The translations under genes and the position numbers were made by a program. Below are positions 33,864 through 42,547 of a DNA stretch of 64,000 nt, one piece after another. Source of the DNA: Rhodococcus sp. HNM0569 (GTDB lineage: Bacteria; Actinomycetota; Actinomycetes; Mycobacteriales; Mycobacteriaceae); NCBI RefSeq assembly GCF_012726205.1, contig NZ_JAASAE010000003.1:310001-374000 (forward strand), written 5' to 3'. Numbering within the stretch: position 1 is the first letter of the stretch; each line of letters opens with the position of its first letter. A model generated the notes under the pieces. That model did no database searches and had not been told where the DNA came from. It saw only the letters and a program-made list of their open reading frames with translations.

Positions 33864-33940
33864 GGCCAGGTAGCTCAGTTGGTACGAGCGTCCGCCTGAA
33901 AAGCGGAAGGTCGCCGGTTCGATCCCGGCCCTGGCCACCA
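33864..33940 (+). tRNA. tRNA-Phe (anticodon GAA)
   Basis: Acceptor GGCCAGG pairs with CCTGGCC, the anticodon loop is CTGAAAA with GAA at 33898-33900, and CCA is encoded at 33938-33940. Confidence 0.96.
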
Positions 33941-33951
33941 GTTCTCGTATA

Positions 33952-33982
33952 TCGGCGCCCGAGTCATCGACTCGGGCGCCGA
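33952..33982 (+). terminator. Terminator of the Glu-Asp-Phe tRNA cluster
   Basis: A perfect 14-bp stem with an ATC loop (33952-33965 and 33969-33982), 12 bp after tRNA-Phe. Confidence 0.8.
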
Positions 33983-34062
33983 GTGCGTTCCCGGGGCCGG
34001 GTCCGCGCCCGCTGCACCGTGACCAGCGCAGCCGCATGCTCCGCCCCGATATAGTCGCGGTC

Positions 34063-34743
34063 ATGAGCAGTACTCCCGAGCAGCACACACCCGACCTCGC
34101 GACGGGAACGCGGAATCCGCTCGTGGCGCTCATCCGCGAGGGGCTGCTGCCGGCACGCGACGCGCGGCCGTCGCAGCGCGAACGGTACCGCCGCATAGTC
34201 GCCGCGGCGATGGAACTCGCGTCCGAAGGCGGCTACGACGCCGTGCAGATGCGGGAGGTCGCCGAGCGGGCGGACGTCGCGCTCGGCACCGTGTACCGCT
34301 ACTTCCCGTCGAAGAATCATCTGCTCGTCGTCGGAATGCTGCTCGCATTCGAGGGTCTGCGGAAACGGCTCGAATCGGGGGTCGCGCCGGGGGACACCCC
34401 TGCCGAACGGCTCATGTACGTGCTCGACCGCAACAACCGGCTGCTCGAAAAGGACCACGCGCGCTACGAAGCGCTCATGCGCGCCTACATGTTCGCCGAC
34501 GCGTCCGCGGCTGCCGAACTCGATGCCGTCAACGTGCTGATGGCGGAGATGTTCACACGCGCGGTCGGGACGAGCGATCCGGACCCGGGTCTGGTCAACG
34601 CGCTGCGCGTCGTGGGTGACGTCTGGATGTCGTCGCTCGTGTCGTGGGTCGCGGGCCGTATGACGGTCGAGGCGATGGACGAGCATCTCGCCACGACCGT
34701 GCGCCTCGTATTCGCGAAGCTCGACGAGCAGCGCGGCGGCTGA
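34063..34743 (+). CDS. TetR-family regulator, KstR-like
   Basis: A 226-residue TetR protein. The DNA-binding part GGYDAVQMREVAERADVALGTVYRYFPSKNHLLV and the ligand-domain block RAYMFADASAAAELDAVNVLM resemble KstR, the cholesterol-catabolism repressor of mycolata. No steroid genes are adjacent, so it is probably a KstR paralogue with another target. It is convergent with the UPF0104 gene, 4 bp away. Confidence 0.75.
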   Translation: MSSTPEQHTPDLATGTRNPLVALIREGLLPARDARPSQRERYRRIVAAAMELASEGGYDAVQMREVAERADVALGTVYRYFPSKNHLLVVGMLLAFEGLRKRLESGVAPGDTPAERLMYVLDRNNRLLEKDHARYEALMRAYMFADASAAAELDAVNVLMAEMFTRAVGTSDPDPGLVNALRVVGDVWMSSLVSWVAGRMTVEAMDEHLATTVRLVFAKLDEQRGG

Positions 34744-34747
34744 GCGC

Positions 34748-35809
34748 TCACTCTCGCCACAGGTTCTCGAGGTCGACGTCGTCGGTGTCGTCGTGCACCT
34801 TGCCGCGGAACCGGAACGCGAAGACGATCCAGCCCACTGCCGCGACGAGCAGGAAGCTGACGAGCCGGTAGACGACCACCGCGGACACCGCCTGCGCGCC
34901 GGTCAGGCCCGCCGCGGTGAGTGCGGGCACGAGCACTGCGTCCATCACGCCCAGGCCCGCGGGCAGTAGCGGGATCGCCGACTTGGCGGCATTGCCCGCC
35001 GCATACGCGACCGCGAGCCCGGCGATGCTGGGGAAGCCGCCGATCGCATAGCACGCGAACGCGAGGCACGCCGCGTCGCTGAGCCAATTGAGCAGGGACC
35101 AGCCGAGCGAGCGTGCGCTGTCGCCGCGCGTCATGCGCACCGCACCGATTTGGTCGACGATGCGGGACCAGCGGGCGACGCCGTGCTCGGGGTCCTTCTT
35201 GCGCACGCGGTTGACCATGCGCAGCGCCGTCACGCCGACGCCTTCGAGCGCGCCGGGCCGCGACGCGGCGTACTGCGCGACGACCGCGAACACGAACAAC
35301 CCGGCGGCACTGAACAGCAGTGAGAACGGGTTGCTGCTCGCCCCGACGAGCAGTGCACCGCCGACACCGATGACGGCGAGCCCGATCGCCTGCAGCGCGC
35401 CCGCCATCACGAGTTGCCAGCTCGCGACGACCGGCGTCGCGCCCCATTTGCGGGTCGCGCGGTAGGTGAAGGTGGTGGCGACGAGCGGGCCGCCGGGGAG
35501 TGTGACGCTCATCGAGTTCGCGGCCAGCGCGACCGCGAGAGACTGCCGCTGCCGCACCACGACGTCGGCGACGCGCAGCAGCGTGCGCTGCACGCTCGCG
35601 AAGCTGGCCATCGACACGAAGGACGCCGCGACGGCCGCGACGAGCCAACCCCATCGGATGTCACCGAGGCTGCGCACGCTCTGCGAGAACTCGGGCCAGA
35701 TCAGCACGATCTCGACGACGAGCACGACGATCAGCACGCCCCCCGCGATCCAGCGCAGGCTGCGCCTCATGGGTGAGCGGGGCGGGCGCTGCGAGTTGTC
35801 CGTGCTCAT
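34748..35809 (-). CDS. UPF0104/lysylphosphatidylglycerol synthase-type membrane protein (YbhN-like)
   Basis: A 353-residue protein with eight or more hydrophobic segments. The pattern LPGGPLVATTFTYRATRKWG and LLPAGLGVMDAVLVPALTAAGL is typical of the flippase-like membrane part of MprF and YbhN proteins. It has no synthase domain, so lipid translocation rather than aminoacylation is likely. It is divergent from the VIT transporter gene. Confidence 0.8.
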   Translation of the reverse strand: MSTDNSQRPPRSPMRRSLRWIAGGVLIVVLVVEIVLIWPEFSQSVRSLGDIRWGWLVAAVAASFVSMASFASVQRTLLRVADVVVRQRQSLAVALAANSMSVTLPGGPLVATTFTYRATRKWGATPVVASWQLVMAGALQAIGLAVIGVGGALLVGASSNPFSLLFSAAGLFVFAVVAQYAASRPGALEGVGVTALRMVNRVRKKDPEHGVARWSRIVDQIGAVRMTRGDSARSLGWSLLNWLSDAACLAFACYAIGGFPSIAGLAVAYAAGNAAKSAIPLLPAGLGVMDAVLVPALTAAGLTGAQAVSAVVVYRLVSFLLVAAVGWIVFAFRFRGKVHDDTDDVDLENLWRE

Positions 35810-35848
35810 CAGGGCTCATTGAACCAGCAGCACCGCCGTCGACAGGCG

Positions 35849-35877
35849 ATATCGCGCATCCGGCGGGGAATATCGCG
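35849..35877. repeat. Two ATATCGCG repeats in a divergent promoter region
   Basis: ATATCGCG occurs at 35849-35856 and 35870-35877, 21 bp apart (two helical turns), between the divergent UPF0104 and VIT genes. The first copy is within the palindrome GCGATATCGC. Possible operator. Confidence 0.4.
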
Positions 35878-35918
35878 ATGCCTGCGGTATCGCCGGTGTC
35901 CGGATCTAGTCTGTGCAG

Positions 35919-36620
35919 ATGAGCGAGCATCCGCTGCCCGAACCCCATCTCGGTAGCCTCGCGCAGCGCCTCAACTGGCTTCGCGCAGGCGTTCTCGGCG
36001 CGAACGACGGCATCGTGTCCACCGCGGGTCTCGTCGTCGGTGTGGCGGCGGCGGGGTCGAGCGCGGCCGTCGTGTTCACGGCGGGCTTCGCGGGGCTCGC
36101 GGCGGGCGCGGTGTCGATGGCGGTGGGCGAGTACGTGTCGGTCAGTACGCAGCGCGACACCGAACGAGCACTGCTCGACAAGGAGCGCGTCGAACTGCGC
36201 GACGAGCCGGACGCCGAACTGCAGGAGCTCATCGGCCTGTACGAGTCGAAGGGGCTCACCACCGATACGGCCACCCGCGTGGCCGAGGAACTCACCGAAC
36301 ACGACGCCTTCGCGGCGCACGTCGAGGCGGAACTCGGCATCGACCCGGACGAGCTCACCAACCCGTGGCTCGCGGCGGGATCGTCGGCCGTGTCGTTCAC
36401 GGTCGGCGCCTTGATTCCGCTCGTCGCGATCCTCGTGCCACCGGTGCACCTGCGCATTCCGATCGCGGTCGTGGCGGTCGTCGTCGCGCTCGCGGCGACC
36501 GGGACGATCAGTGCGCTGCTGGGCGGCGCACGGCCGGGTCGGGCGGTGCTGCGCGTCGTGACCGGTGGTGTGCTGGCGATGGCGGTGACGTACGCGATCG
36601 GTCAGCTCTGGGGATCCTGA
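35919..36620 (+). CDS. VIT family (CCC1-like) Fe2+/Mn2+ transporter
   Basis: A 233-residue protein with the VIT opening LNWLRAGVLGANDGIVSTAGLVVGVAAA, a SMAVGEYVSVSTQRDTE motif and a charged cytosolic segment before three C-terminal helices. The family exports iron or manganese from the cytosol. It is convergent with the Usp gene. Confidence 0.88.
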   Translation: MSEHPLPEPHLGSLAQRLNWLRAGVLGANDGIVSTAGLVVGVAAAGSSAAVVFTAGFAGLAAGAVSMAVGEYVSVSTQRDTERALLDKERVELRDEPDAELQELIGLYESKGLTTDTATRVAEELTEHDAFAAHVEAELGIDPDELTNPWLAAGSSAVSFTVGALIPLVAILVPPVHLRIPIAVVAVVVALAATGTISALLGGARPGRAVLRVVTGGVLAMAVTYAIGQLWGS

Positions 36621-36629
36621 CGGCTGCGC

Positions 36630-37523
36630 TCAGGTCCACCGATCGATCGCCACCGGACACGTCGCGTGGTGCAGCACATTCTGGCTCGTGGACCCCAGCA
36701 GCGCGCTCGCGAGCGCCCCGCGCCCCCGCGTGCCGAGCACGATGAGCTGGGCGTCGCCTGCGTGTGCCAGCACGACGTCGGACGCGCGGCCCTGCTCACT
36801 GATCCGCGTGACCGGCACGTCGGGGAAGTCGGCAGTGACGCCCGAGAGGGCTTCGGACAGCAGTGCGGCCTCCTCTTCGGCGACGACATTCCAGTCGACG
36901 AACATCCCGGTGCCGCCCGGCCCGAGACCCGACGAATCGCCCCACGCGTGCACCGCGGTCACCTCGGCGTCGAAGTACGACGCGAACTCGAAGCCGAAGT
37001 GCACCGCGCGGTCGCTCACCTTCCCGCCGTCGACGCCGACGACGACCTGGCCGGTGCCCGGAGTGGTGCCGGTGCCCGGGCCGGTCCACACGGTGACCGG
37101 GCACGTGGCCTTGTTGACGACGTGCAGCGCGGTCGAGCCGATCAACCGGGACCGGATCGCGCCTGCACCGGTGCGTCCCAGCACGATCATGCGGGCGTGC
37201 TCGGCGGCTTCGAGCAACCCGGTGGACGCGGGGCCGGGCACCGAACGCGAGTCGAAGGACACGTCCGGAAACTCGTTCGCGAGGGTTTCGCGCGCGCTGT
37301 CGAGCAGTGCGCGTCCGTCCTCGGCGACCTGCGCGAGGAACTGTGATTCGGCGATGACCGCGGCCGGACTGTAGAGGGGCCCGTCCTGCGGAAGTGCGTA
37401 ACAGAGCAGGACGTCCGCGCGCCACCGCGTCGCGAGTGCGGCTGCCCACCGGGCGGCGCCCAATGCGGTGTCCGAACCGTCGACACCGACGACGACGGTG
37501 TTGTTTCCGGGGGTCGTACTCAT
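36630..37523 (-). CDS. Tandem universal stress protein
   Basis: A 297-residue protein of two Usp domains. Both have the ATP-binding pattern G-2x-G-9x-GS/T: GRTGAGAIRSRLIGS near residue 130 and GTRGRGALASALLGS near residue 270. Each starts with a VVVGVDGS/G strand. Such tandem Usps are often in dormancy regulons in actinobacteria. The start follows AGGAGAGG. Confidence 0.9.
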   Translation of the reverse strand: MSTTPGNNTVVVGVDGSDTALGAARWAAALATRWRADVLLCYALPQDGPLYSPAAVIAESQFLAQVAEDGRALLDSARETLANEFPDVSFDSRSVPGPASTGLLEAAEHARMIVLGRTGAGAIRSRLIGSTALHVVNKATCPVTVWTGPGTGTTPGTGQVVVGVDGGKVSDRAVHFGFEFASYFDAEVTAVHAWGDSSGLGPGGTGMFVDWNVVAEEEAALLSEALSGVTADFPDVPVTRISEQGRASDVVLAHAGDAQLIVLGTRGRGALASALLGSTSQNVLHHATCPVAIDRWT

Positions 37524-37560
37524 CGCTCGTCCTCTCCTGCAGGGGTGGTCGCGGGCTGCG

Positions 37561-39114
37561 TCAGGGCGAGACCGCGCGGGTGGCGGTGCGCGCGCGACGC
37601 CACCGCCGGGCGAGATCGTGCGCGAGTCGATCCTGTCGCGCGAGTTCGTCCACGAACAGCATGCCGAGCCCGAACGCGTCGCGGAAGTCGTCGGCGGAAT
37701 CGGCGGCAGCGTGCACGTGACCCGCTGCGACGACCGAATCCTGGTACTCGCCGAGCGCATCCTGCAACGCCCGGAGCCTCTTCGACGCCCGCCGGGCGTG
37801 CCGCGGGTCGAGCGGTTCGACCACCTCGATCGCGTAGCGCAGCCGCTTCGCGGTCTTGCGGACGCGGTGGACCGCGGCGTCGCGGTCGGCACGTCCGCGC
37901 GCACGACGCGCCTTGCGGACGCGCGTGTCGAGGGTGCGTTCCAGCCCGCACAGCGACGCGCGCAGTGCGCCGCGCTGCTTCCGGTCGCCCGGTTCGGCGG
38001 CGAGGGCGGTGGTGAAACCTTCGAGGTCGGCGCGCAGGGTGAGATAGCGCTGCGACGTGAGCGCGTCGGTGACGGCGGCCCACGCGTCGTCGCGGAGGGC
38101 CGCGAAGTGGCGATCGGCCGCGGCGGCGACCTGTTCCCGGTCGGGGACGTCCGGGACGTCGGCCGCGTGGTCGTGCACGCGGGACTGCTGCACCTCGACG
38201 TCGCGCGCGTCGCCGAGGGTGTGCCCGAACCAGCGCAATTCGTCGACGAGGCTGCGCCACGCTCCGTCGTGATCGTGCCACGCCGTGTCGAGCGCGAGTC
38301 GCGGCGCGTACGCCTGCAACGCGCTGCGGAAGCGGCGCGCCGCGACGCGCAGGTCGTGCACCGACGCCGTGGGGTCGGCTCGCACCGCGACGTCGGCCCG
38401 GGTGAGCGCGTCGAGTTGGCGGGACAGGTAGTCGCTCAACAGCACTCGCGCGGTCCTCGGACCCGCCGTGCGATCGGGTGCGGGCGCGAGACCGCCGGAG
38501 AGTGCGTGCGCGAGTGGGGACGGCGACGACGAGCGTTGCAGGCCTGCGTCGTCGAACCGGCGGGCGACGGTGCGCGCGGGGTGCGGGCCGACAGTGCCCT
38601 CCCGGACCTCGATCTCGCGCCACACCAGCCCGTCGTCGGTGCCGCGGGGGCCGACCGCGACGACGACGTCCGACGCGATCTCGGCGACGACGGCACCGTC
38701 GGGACCGCGCAGGCGCGTGCGGGTGCGGTCGATCGTGAGCAGTGCCGCGGGGGTGAGTGCGGCGCCGTGCGTCACGCCCTGCACATAGTGGGCGAGTTCG
38801 CCGGGGAGGGTGCCCGCGTCGTCGGCCTCGGCGTCGTCCCAGCGGATCTCGGTGGGCAGTGCGTCGGCGGTGTCGGCAGGCACGGTGAGATACCACCCGG
38901 TGTCGTCGTCGCTCTCGACGCGGCGGAGCGTGAACCCGTGCAGCAGGAGGCGCAGGTCGTCGGTGTCGTAGTAGATCTCGGACAGGGACACCGGTTCGAC
39001 GAGCGGTGCCCCGTGCGTGCCCGGCACGTCGGAGAGGGTGGGCAGTACGGTCTCCGCGTGGGCGTCGAATCGCTGTGGTGCTGACTGCACGCGGTCGGAC
39101 GCCCGGCAACTCAT
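37561..39114 (-). CDS. CYTH and CHAD domain protein
   Basis: A 517-residue protein: an N-terminal CYTH (triphosphate tunnel) domain (about 1-200) and a C-terminal CHAD domain (about 220-510) with repeated His/Arg motifs such as HDLRVAARRFRSAL and HRVRKTAKRLRYAIE. CHAD domains bind polyphosphate. The N-terminal ExExK signature of CYTH enzymes is missing (the region reads RVQSAPQRFDAHAE), so catalysis may be lost. It ends a minus-strand run that includes RluA upstream. Confidence 0.85.
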   Translation of the reverse strand: MSCRASDRVQSAPQRFDAHAETVLPTLSDVPGTHGAPLVEPVSLSEIYYDTDDLRLLLHGFTLRRVESDDDTGWYLTVPADTADALPTEIRWDDAEADDAGTLPGELAHYVQGVTHGAALTPAALLTIDRTRTRLRGPDGAVVAEIASDVVVAVGPRGTDDGLVWREIEVREGTVGPHPARTVARRFDDAGLQRSSSPSPLAHALSGGLAPAPDRTAGPRTARVLLSDYLSRQLDALTRADVAVRADPTASVHDLRVAARRFRSALQAYAPRLALDTAWHDHDGAWRSLVDELRWFGHTLGDARDVEVQQSRVHDHAADVPDVPDREQVAAAADRHFAALRDDAWAAVTDALTSQRYLTLRADLEGFTTALAAEPGDRKQRGALRASLCGLERTLDTRVRKARRARGRADRDAAVHRVRKTAKRLRYAIEVVEPLDPRHARRASKRLRALQDALGEYQDSVVAAGHVHAAADSADDFRDAFGLGMLFVDELARQDRLAHDLARRWRRARTATRAVSP

Positions 39115-39118
39115 ACGG

Positions 39119-40060
39119 TCATCCTGCCCGAGTGAACGAGTTCGGGTGAACGGGTTCGGGGGCCTGGACAGGTTCGAGCGCGGAGTTGCTCACGAACTCG
39201 CGTGACAGGCCCGTGAGGGGATCGGTGAACCGCACACGCCGTGCGAGCAGCCGCAGCGGGTCGCAGAAGTCGTCCGGTGCGACCTCGCGGATCTCCGGAT
39301 ACAACGGATCGCCGACGAGCGGCAGCCCGAGCGAGTTCATGTGCACGCGCAGTTGATGAGTCCTGCCGGTGCGCGGCCGAAGGCGGTAGCGCGCGTGGTC
39401 GCCGAATCGGGCGAGGACGTCGACGTGCGTCTCGGCGTTCGGTGTGCCTGCCACTTCGCGTGCCTGCAGCACTCCTCGCGTCTTGACGATGCGGCTGCGG
39501 ACCGTCGTGGGCAGCGCGAGGTCGTCGCGGAACGGCGCGAGCGCTTCGTACTCCTTCTCGACGGCCTGCTCGGCGAACAACGTCTGGTAGGGGCGTCGCG
39601 CGTCGCGGTGCACCGTGAAGACGAGGACGCCAGCGGTGAGCCGGTCGAGCCGATGCGCGGGCGACAGTTCGGGGAGATCGAAGCGGCGGCGCAGTCGCGT
39701 CAGCGCGGTCTCGACGACGTGGGCGCCGCGCGGCATCGTCGCGAGGAAGTGTGGTTTGTCTACGACGAGGAGATGCTCGTCGCGGTGCAGCACTGTGAGT
39801 TCGAAGGGCACCGGCACCTCGACCGGCAGCGGCCGGTAGACGTAGACGCGGCCGTGGCCCGCGAAAGGCGTGGTGTGGTCGACGGCCTGTCCGTGCGCGT
39901 CGACGACGTCTCCCGCGGCCACCTGCGTGTGCAGCGAGTCGCGGTGCGCCGGAAATCGTTCGGTGAGGTAGTCGAGCACCGTGGCCCACGGGCCCGAGTG
40001 GGGCAGGCGCACACACGACGGACCGACCCCGTCGCGCGGCGGAGGCGGAGCGGTGTGCAC
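39119..40060 (-). CDS. RluA-family pseudouridine synthase
   Basis: A 313-residue protein with the catalytic motif AHRLDRLTAGVLVF (the aspartate is the nucleophile) and the C-terminal RTGRTHQLRVHMNSLGLPLVGDPLY. It isomerises uridine in rRNA or tRNA; the exact site cannot be told. Start: GTG at 40060 gives the family-like N-terminus PPRDGVGPSCVRLP; ribosome-site support is weak and the frame is open to 40423. Confidence 0.85.
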   Translation of the reverse strand: MHTAPPPPRDGVGPSCVRLPHSGPWATVLDYLTERFPAHRDSLHTQVAAGDVVDAHGQAVDHTTPFAGHGRVYVYRPLPVEVPVPFELTVLHRDEHLLVVDKPHFLATMPRGAHVVETALTRLRRRFDLPELSPAHRLDRLTAGVLVFTVHRDARRPYQTLFAEQAVEKEYEALAPFRDDLALPTTVRSRIVKTRGVLQAREVAGTPNAETHVDVLARFGDHARYRLRPRTGRTHQLRVHMNSLGLPLVGDPLYPEIREVAPDDFCDPLRLLARRVRFTDPLTGLSREFVSNSALEPVQAPEPVHPNSFTRAG

Positions 40061-40319
40061 GACGTCGACGGTATCCGAGGAGGGTCGGGCGTGTCGTGTC
40101 GGCCGCGTCGGATCGGCTTCTGCGTGCGCGACCCCACTCGACTCCGTTTCTGCTGGTCCCCGCCGCGCAACGACGCGACGGGGGCCGTATCGGGCGGGCG
40201 GCGGCCCTTCGGTCGAGTAACGATTGCGCGCGAGGCGCGAAGGACAAGTGACACGTGATGTATACCGTGATGAGCTGTCCGGGCGGCGACGCCCACTGTT
40301 CATCCAGGAGGCTTGCCCC

Positions 40320-41303
40320 ATGCGCGCACCCGCGAAGAAGCCGGGACGAACTCGCTTTCGTCTGCTGGTCCATCTGCTGATCGCCGTCATCGTGGCGCCC
40401 GCCGCCATGGTGCTGGCAGGCACGGCACCGGCGTCGGCGCACCCCTACGACCGGTTCCGCGAGGACTGGGTGGCCGCGCCCGGCGGTGTCGGGCAGATCA
40501 AGGTCCGCATCTGGCTGGCGAACAACGGCAGCAACAAGGCCGTCTATCTCCTCGACGGCCTACGCGCCACCAACGACGTGAGCGGGTGGGAGCACGAGAC
40601 GAACGCCGCGTGGCTCTCCGACCAGGGAGTCAACGTCGTGATGCCGGTCGGCGGCGAGTCGAGCTTCTACACCGACTGGTACGCGCCCAGCAATTTCAAC
40701 GCGCAGCCCTACACGTACAAGTGGGAATCCTTCCTGACGCAGAACCTGCCCAACCATCTCGCGGCGGCGTACGGCATCGATCGCCACAGCAACGGCGTCG
40801 TCGGCATCTCGATGGGCGGCAACGCGGCCCTCGTCCTTGCGGGCTACCACCGCGACCAGTTCAAGTTCGCCGGTTCGCTGTCGGGTTACCTGAACCTGTC
40901 GGCACCCGGTATGCCGGAGGCGATCCGTGTCGCGATGCTCGACGCCGGCCGCTACAACGCGGACAGCATGTGGGGCCCGCCGTGGGATCCCGCGTGGCGT
41001 CGTAACGACCCGTTCGTCGTCGCACCGCAACTCGCGGGTCTGCCTATGTGGATCTCGGCGGGTAGCGGCCTGCCGGGCGCGCACGATCACCCGGTCGCAC
41101 CGATCGACTACTACAACACCGCCAACGGAATGGGCCTCGAAGCGCTCGCGCTCGCGCAGAACCGGGCGTTCGAGATCCGGTTGGCCACGCTCGGTATCCC
41201 CGCGCACTTCGACTTCCCGGCGCAGGGCACGCACAGCTGGGGCTACTGGCAGGACCAGCTGTGGGGTCTGCTGCCGATGTTGAAGGGCGCGATCGGGGCC
41301 TGA
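40320..41303 (+). CDS. Secreted mycolyltransferase (antigen 85 / esterase D type)
   Basis: A 327-residue precursor with a signal peptide (residues 1-41, ending ASA). The mature domain has GLRATNDVSGWE, the nucleophile elbow GISMGGNA (Ser164) and the late histidine in THSWGYWQDQLW. Such enzymes move mycolates between trehalose esters and arabinogalactan outside the membrane. ATG at 40320 follows AGGAGG. The 259-bp region before it is a divergent promoter region with a TATACC near 40261. Confidence 0.9.
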   Translation: MRAPAKKPGRTRFRLLVHLLIAVIVAPAAMVLAGTAPASAHPYDRFREDWVAAPGGVGQIKVRIWLANNGSNKAVYLLDGLRATNDVSGWEHETNAAWLSDQGVNVVMPVGGESSFYTDWYAPSNFNAQPYTYKWESFLTQNLPNHLAAAYGIDRHSNGVVGISMGGNAALVLAGYHRDQFKFAGSLSGYLNLSAPGMPEAIRVAMLDAGRYNADSMWGPPWDPAWRRNDPFVVAPQLAGLPMWISAGSGLPGAHDHPVAPIDYYNTANGMGLEALALAQNRAFEIRLATLGIPAHFDFPAQGTHSWGYWQDQLWGLLPMLKGAIGA

Positions 41304-41335
41304 CGGACGGGGTCGGGGATACGTACGCTGACTCC

Positions 41336-42208
41336 ATGAGCAACTGGACCGCAGCGGACATCCCCGACCAGACCGGCCGTACCTTCGTCGTCACCGGTGC
41401 CAACAGCGGGCTCGGCGCGGTCGCGGCGCGCGCGCTCGGCGCCAAGGGCGCGCACGTGATCCTGGCGGTGCGCGACACCGCGAAGGGCGAGCGGGTCGCC
41501 GCCGAGATCGGCGCGAACGCCGACGTGCGTCGGCTCGACCTCGCCGACCTCGCGTCGGTCGAGTCGTTCGCCGACACGGTCGAGTCGGTCGACGTGCTCG
41601 TGAACAATGCGGGTGTCATGGCGGTTCCGCAGCGCCGCACCGCAGACGGTTTCGAGATGCAGATCGGCACCAACCATCTCGGGCATTTGGCCCTCACCGG
41701 GCGGTTGATCGACCGGATCTCCGATCGTGTCGTCACGATGTCGAGTGCGATGCACCAGCTCGGAACCATCCATCTCGACGACCTGAACTTCGAGCGCCGC
41801 CGCTACAGCTCGTGGCTCGCCTACGGGCAGAGCAAGCTCGCGAACCTGCTCTTCACGTACGAGTTGCAGCGCCGCCTCGCAGCGAAGGGGTCCGCCGTCA
41901 AGGCGCTCGCGGCGCATCCCGGCTACGCGGCGACCAACTTGCAGGGCCGCACCGAAGGCTTCATGGACCGGCTCATGCCGCTCGCCAACAAGGTGGTCGC
42001 GCAGTCCGCCGACATGGGTGCCCTGCCCGAGTTGTACGCGGCGACGGCGCCGGACGTGTTCGGCGGCGCCTACATCGGGCCCGGTGGGCCGTTCGAGATG
42101 CGCGGCTACCCCAAGGTCGTCGCGTCGAACCGAAAGTCGCACGACGCCGCCGTCGCGGCCGGATTGTGGGAGCTGTCCGAAAAACTCACCGGCGTCACGT
42201 ACCCGTAA
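41336..42208 (+). CDS. Short-chain dehydrogenase/reductase (retinol-dehydrogenase-like)
   Basis: A 290-residue SDR with cofactor motif TGANSGLG, NNAG (VLVNNAGVM) and active site YGQSK with a preceding serine in VTMSSAM. Arginines after the glycine motif (AVRDTAKG) favour NADP. Substrate unknown. It follows the mycolyltransferase by 32 bp and ends before a long palindrome. Confidence 0.85.
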   Translation: MSNWTAADIPDQTGRTFVVTGANSGLGAVAARALGAKGAHVILAVRDTAKGERVAAEIGANADVRRLDLADLASVESFADTVESVDVLVNNAGVMAVPQRRTADGFEMQIGTNHLGHLALTGRLIDRISDRVVTMSSAMHQLGTIHLDDLNFERRRYSSWLAYGQSKLANLLFTYELQRRLAAKGSAVKALAAHPGYAATNLQGRTEGFMDRLMPLANKVVAQSADMGALPELYAATAPDVFGGAYIGPGGPFEMRGYPKVVASNRKSHDAAVAAGLWELSEKLTGVTYP

Positions 42209-42256
42209 GCGCGAGGAGAGCAGTCCTCCTCGGCAGCCGCACCTCGAATGTGCACA

Positions 42257-42288
42257 CGCGCGCGGAATCGTCGACGATTTCGCGCGCG
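42257..42288 (+). terminator. Palindromic terminator before the TPP riboswitch
   Basis: A 32-bp palindrome centred between 42272 and 42273, with one G-T pair. It lies 49 bp after the SDR stop and separates it from the riboswitch operon. Confidence 0.65.
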
Positions 42289-42379
42289 GATGGCAAGCGC
42301 GGGTGCGGCTGCGGCCCCGAGCCCACTTCGCCGGCATCGAGGCACTGCCGGTGTCTGCCCGACTACACTGACCCGCAGT

Positions 42380-42456
42380 GACACGGGGTGCTGCCTTGCG
42401 GCGGCTGAGAAACACCCGTCGAACCTGAACCGGGTAATGCCGGCGAAGGGAATGTC
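42380..42456 (+). promoter_or_regulatory. TPP (THI-box) riboswitch
   Basis: Conserved THI-box elements occur in order: CGGGGTGCTG, GGCTGAGAAACACCCG, GAACCTGAACCGGGTAATGC and CGGCGAAGGGA. P1 can form between GACA at the start and TGTC at the end. It controls the SDR and FMN monooxygenase genes downstream by thiamin pyrophosphate. Confidence 0.93.
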
Positions 42457-42479
42457 GCGGCACGCACGGATTCGCGCCA

Positions 42480-42532
42480 CTGCCACACCCCTCGTCGGCC
42501 GACAGCGCTTCGGCCCGACCGAGGTGCGGCAG
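42480..42532 (+). promoter_or_regulatory. Expression platform of the TPP riboswitch
   Basis: CTGCCACACCCCTCG (42480-42494) can pair with CGAGGTGCGGCAG (42520-42532). The right arm touches the AGAAAGGA ribosome site of the next gene, so the hairpin could block translation or end transcription. Confidence 0.5.
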
Positions 42533-42547
42533 AAAGGAACACGGGCA

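Noticed and set aside
42248-42547. Upstream extension of the TPP-regulated SDR through the riboswitch
   Set aside because: The frame is open, but it runs through the aptamer; family alignment starts at the GTG at 42548.
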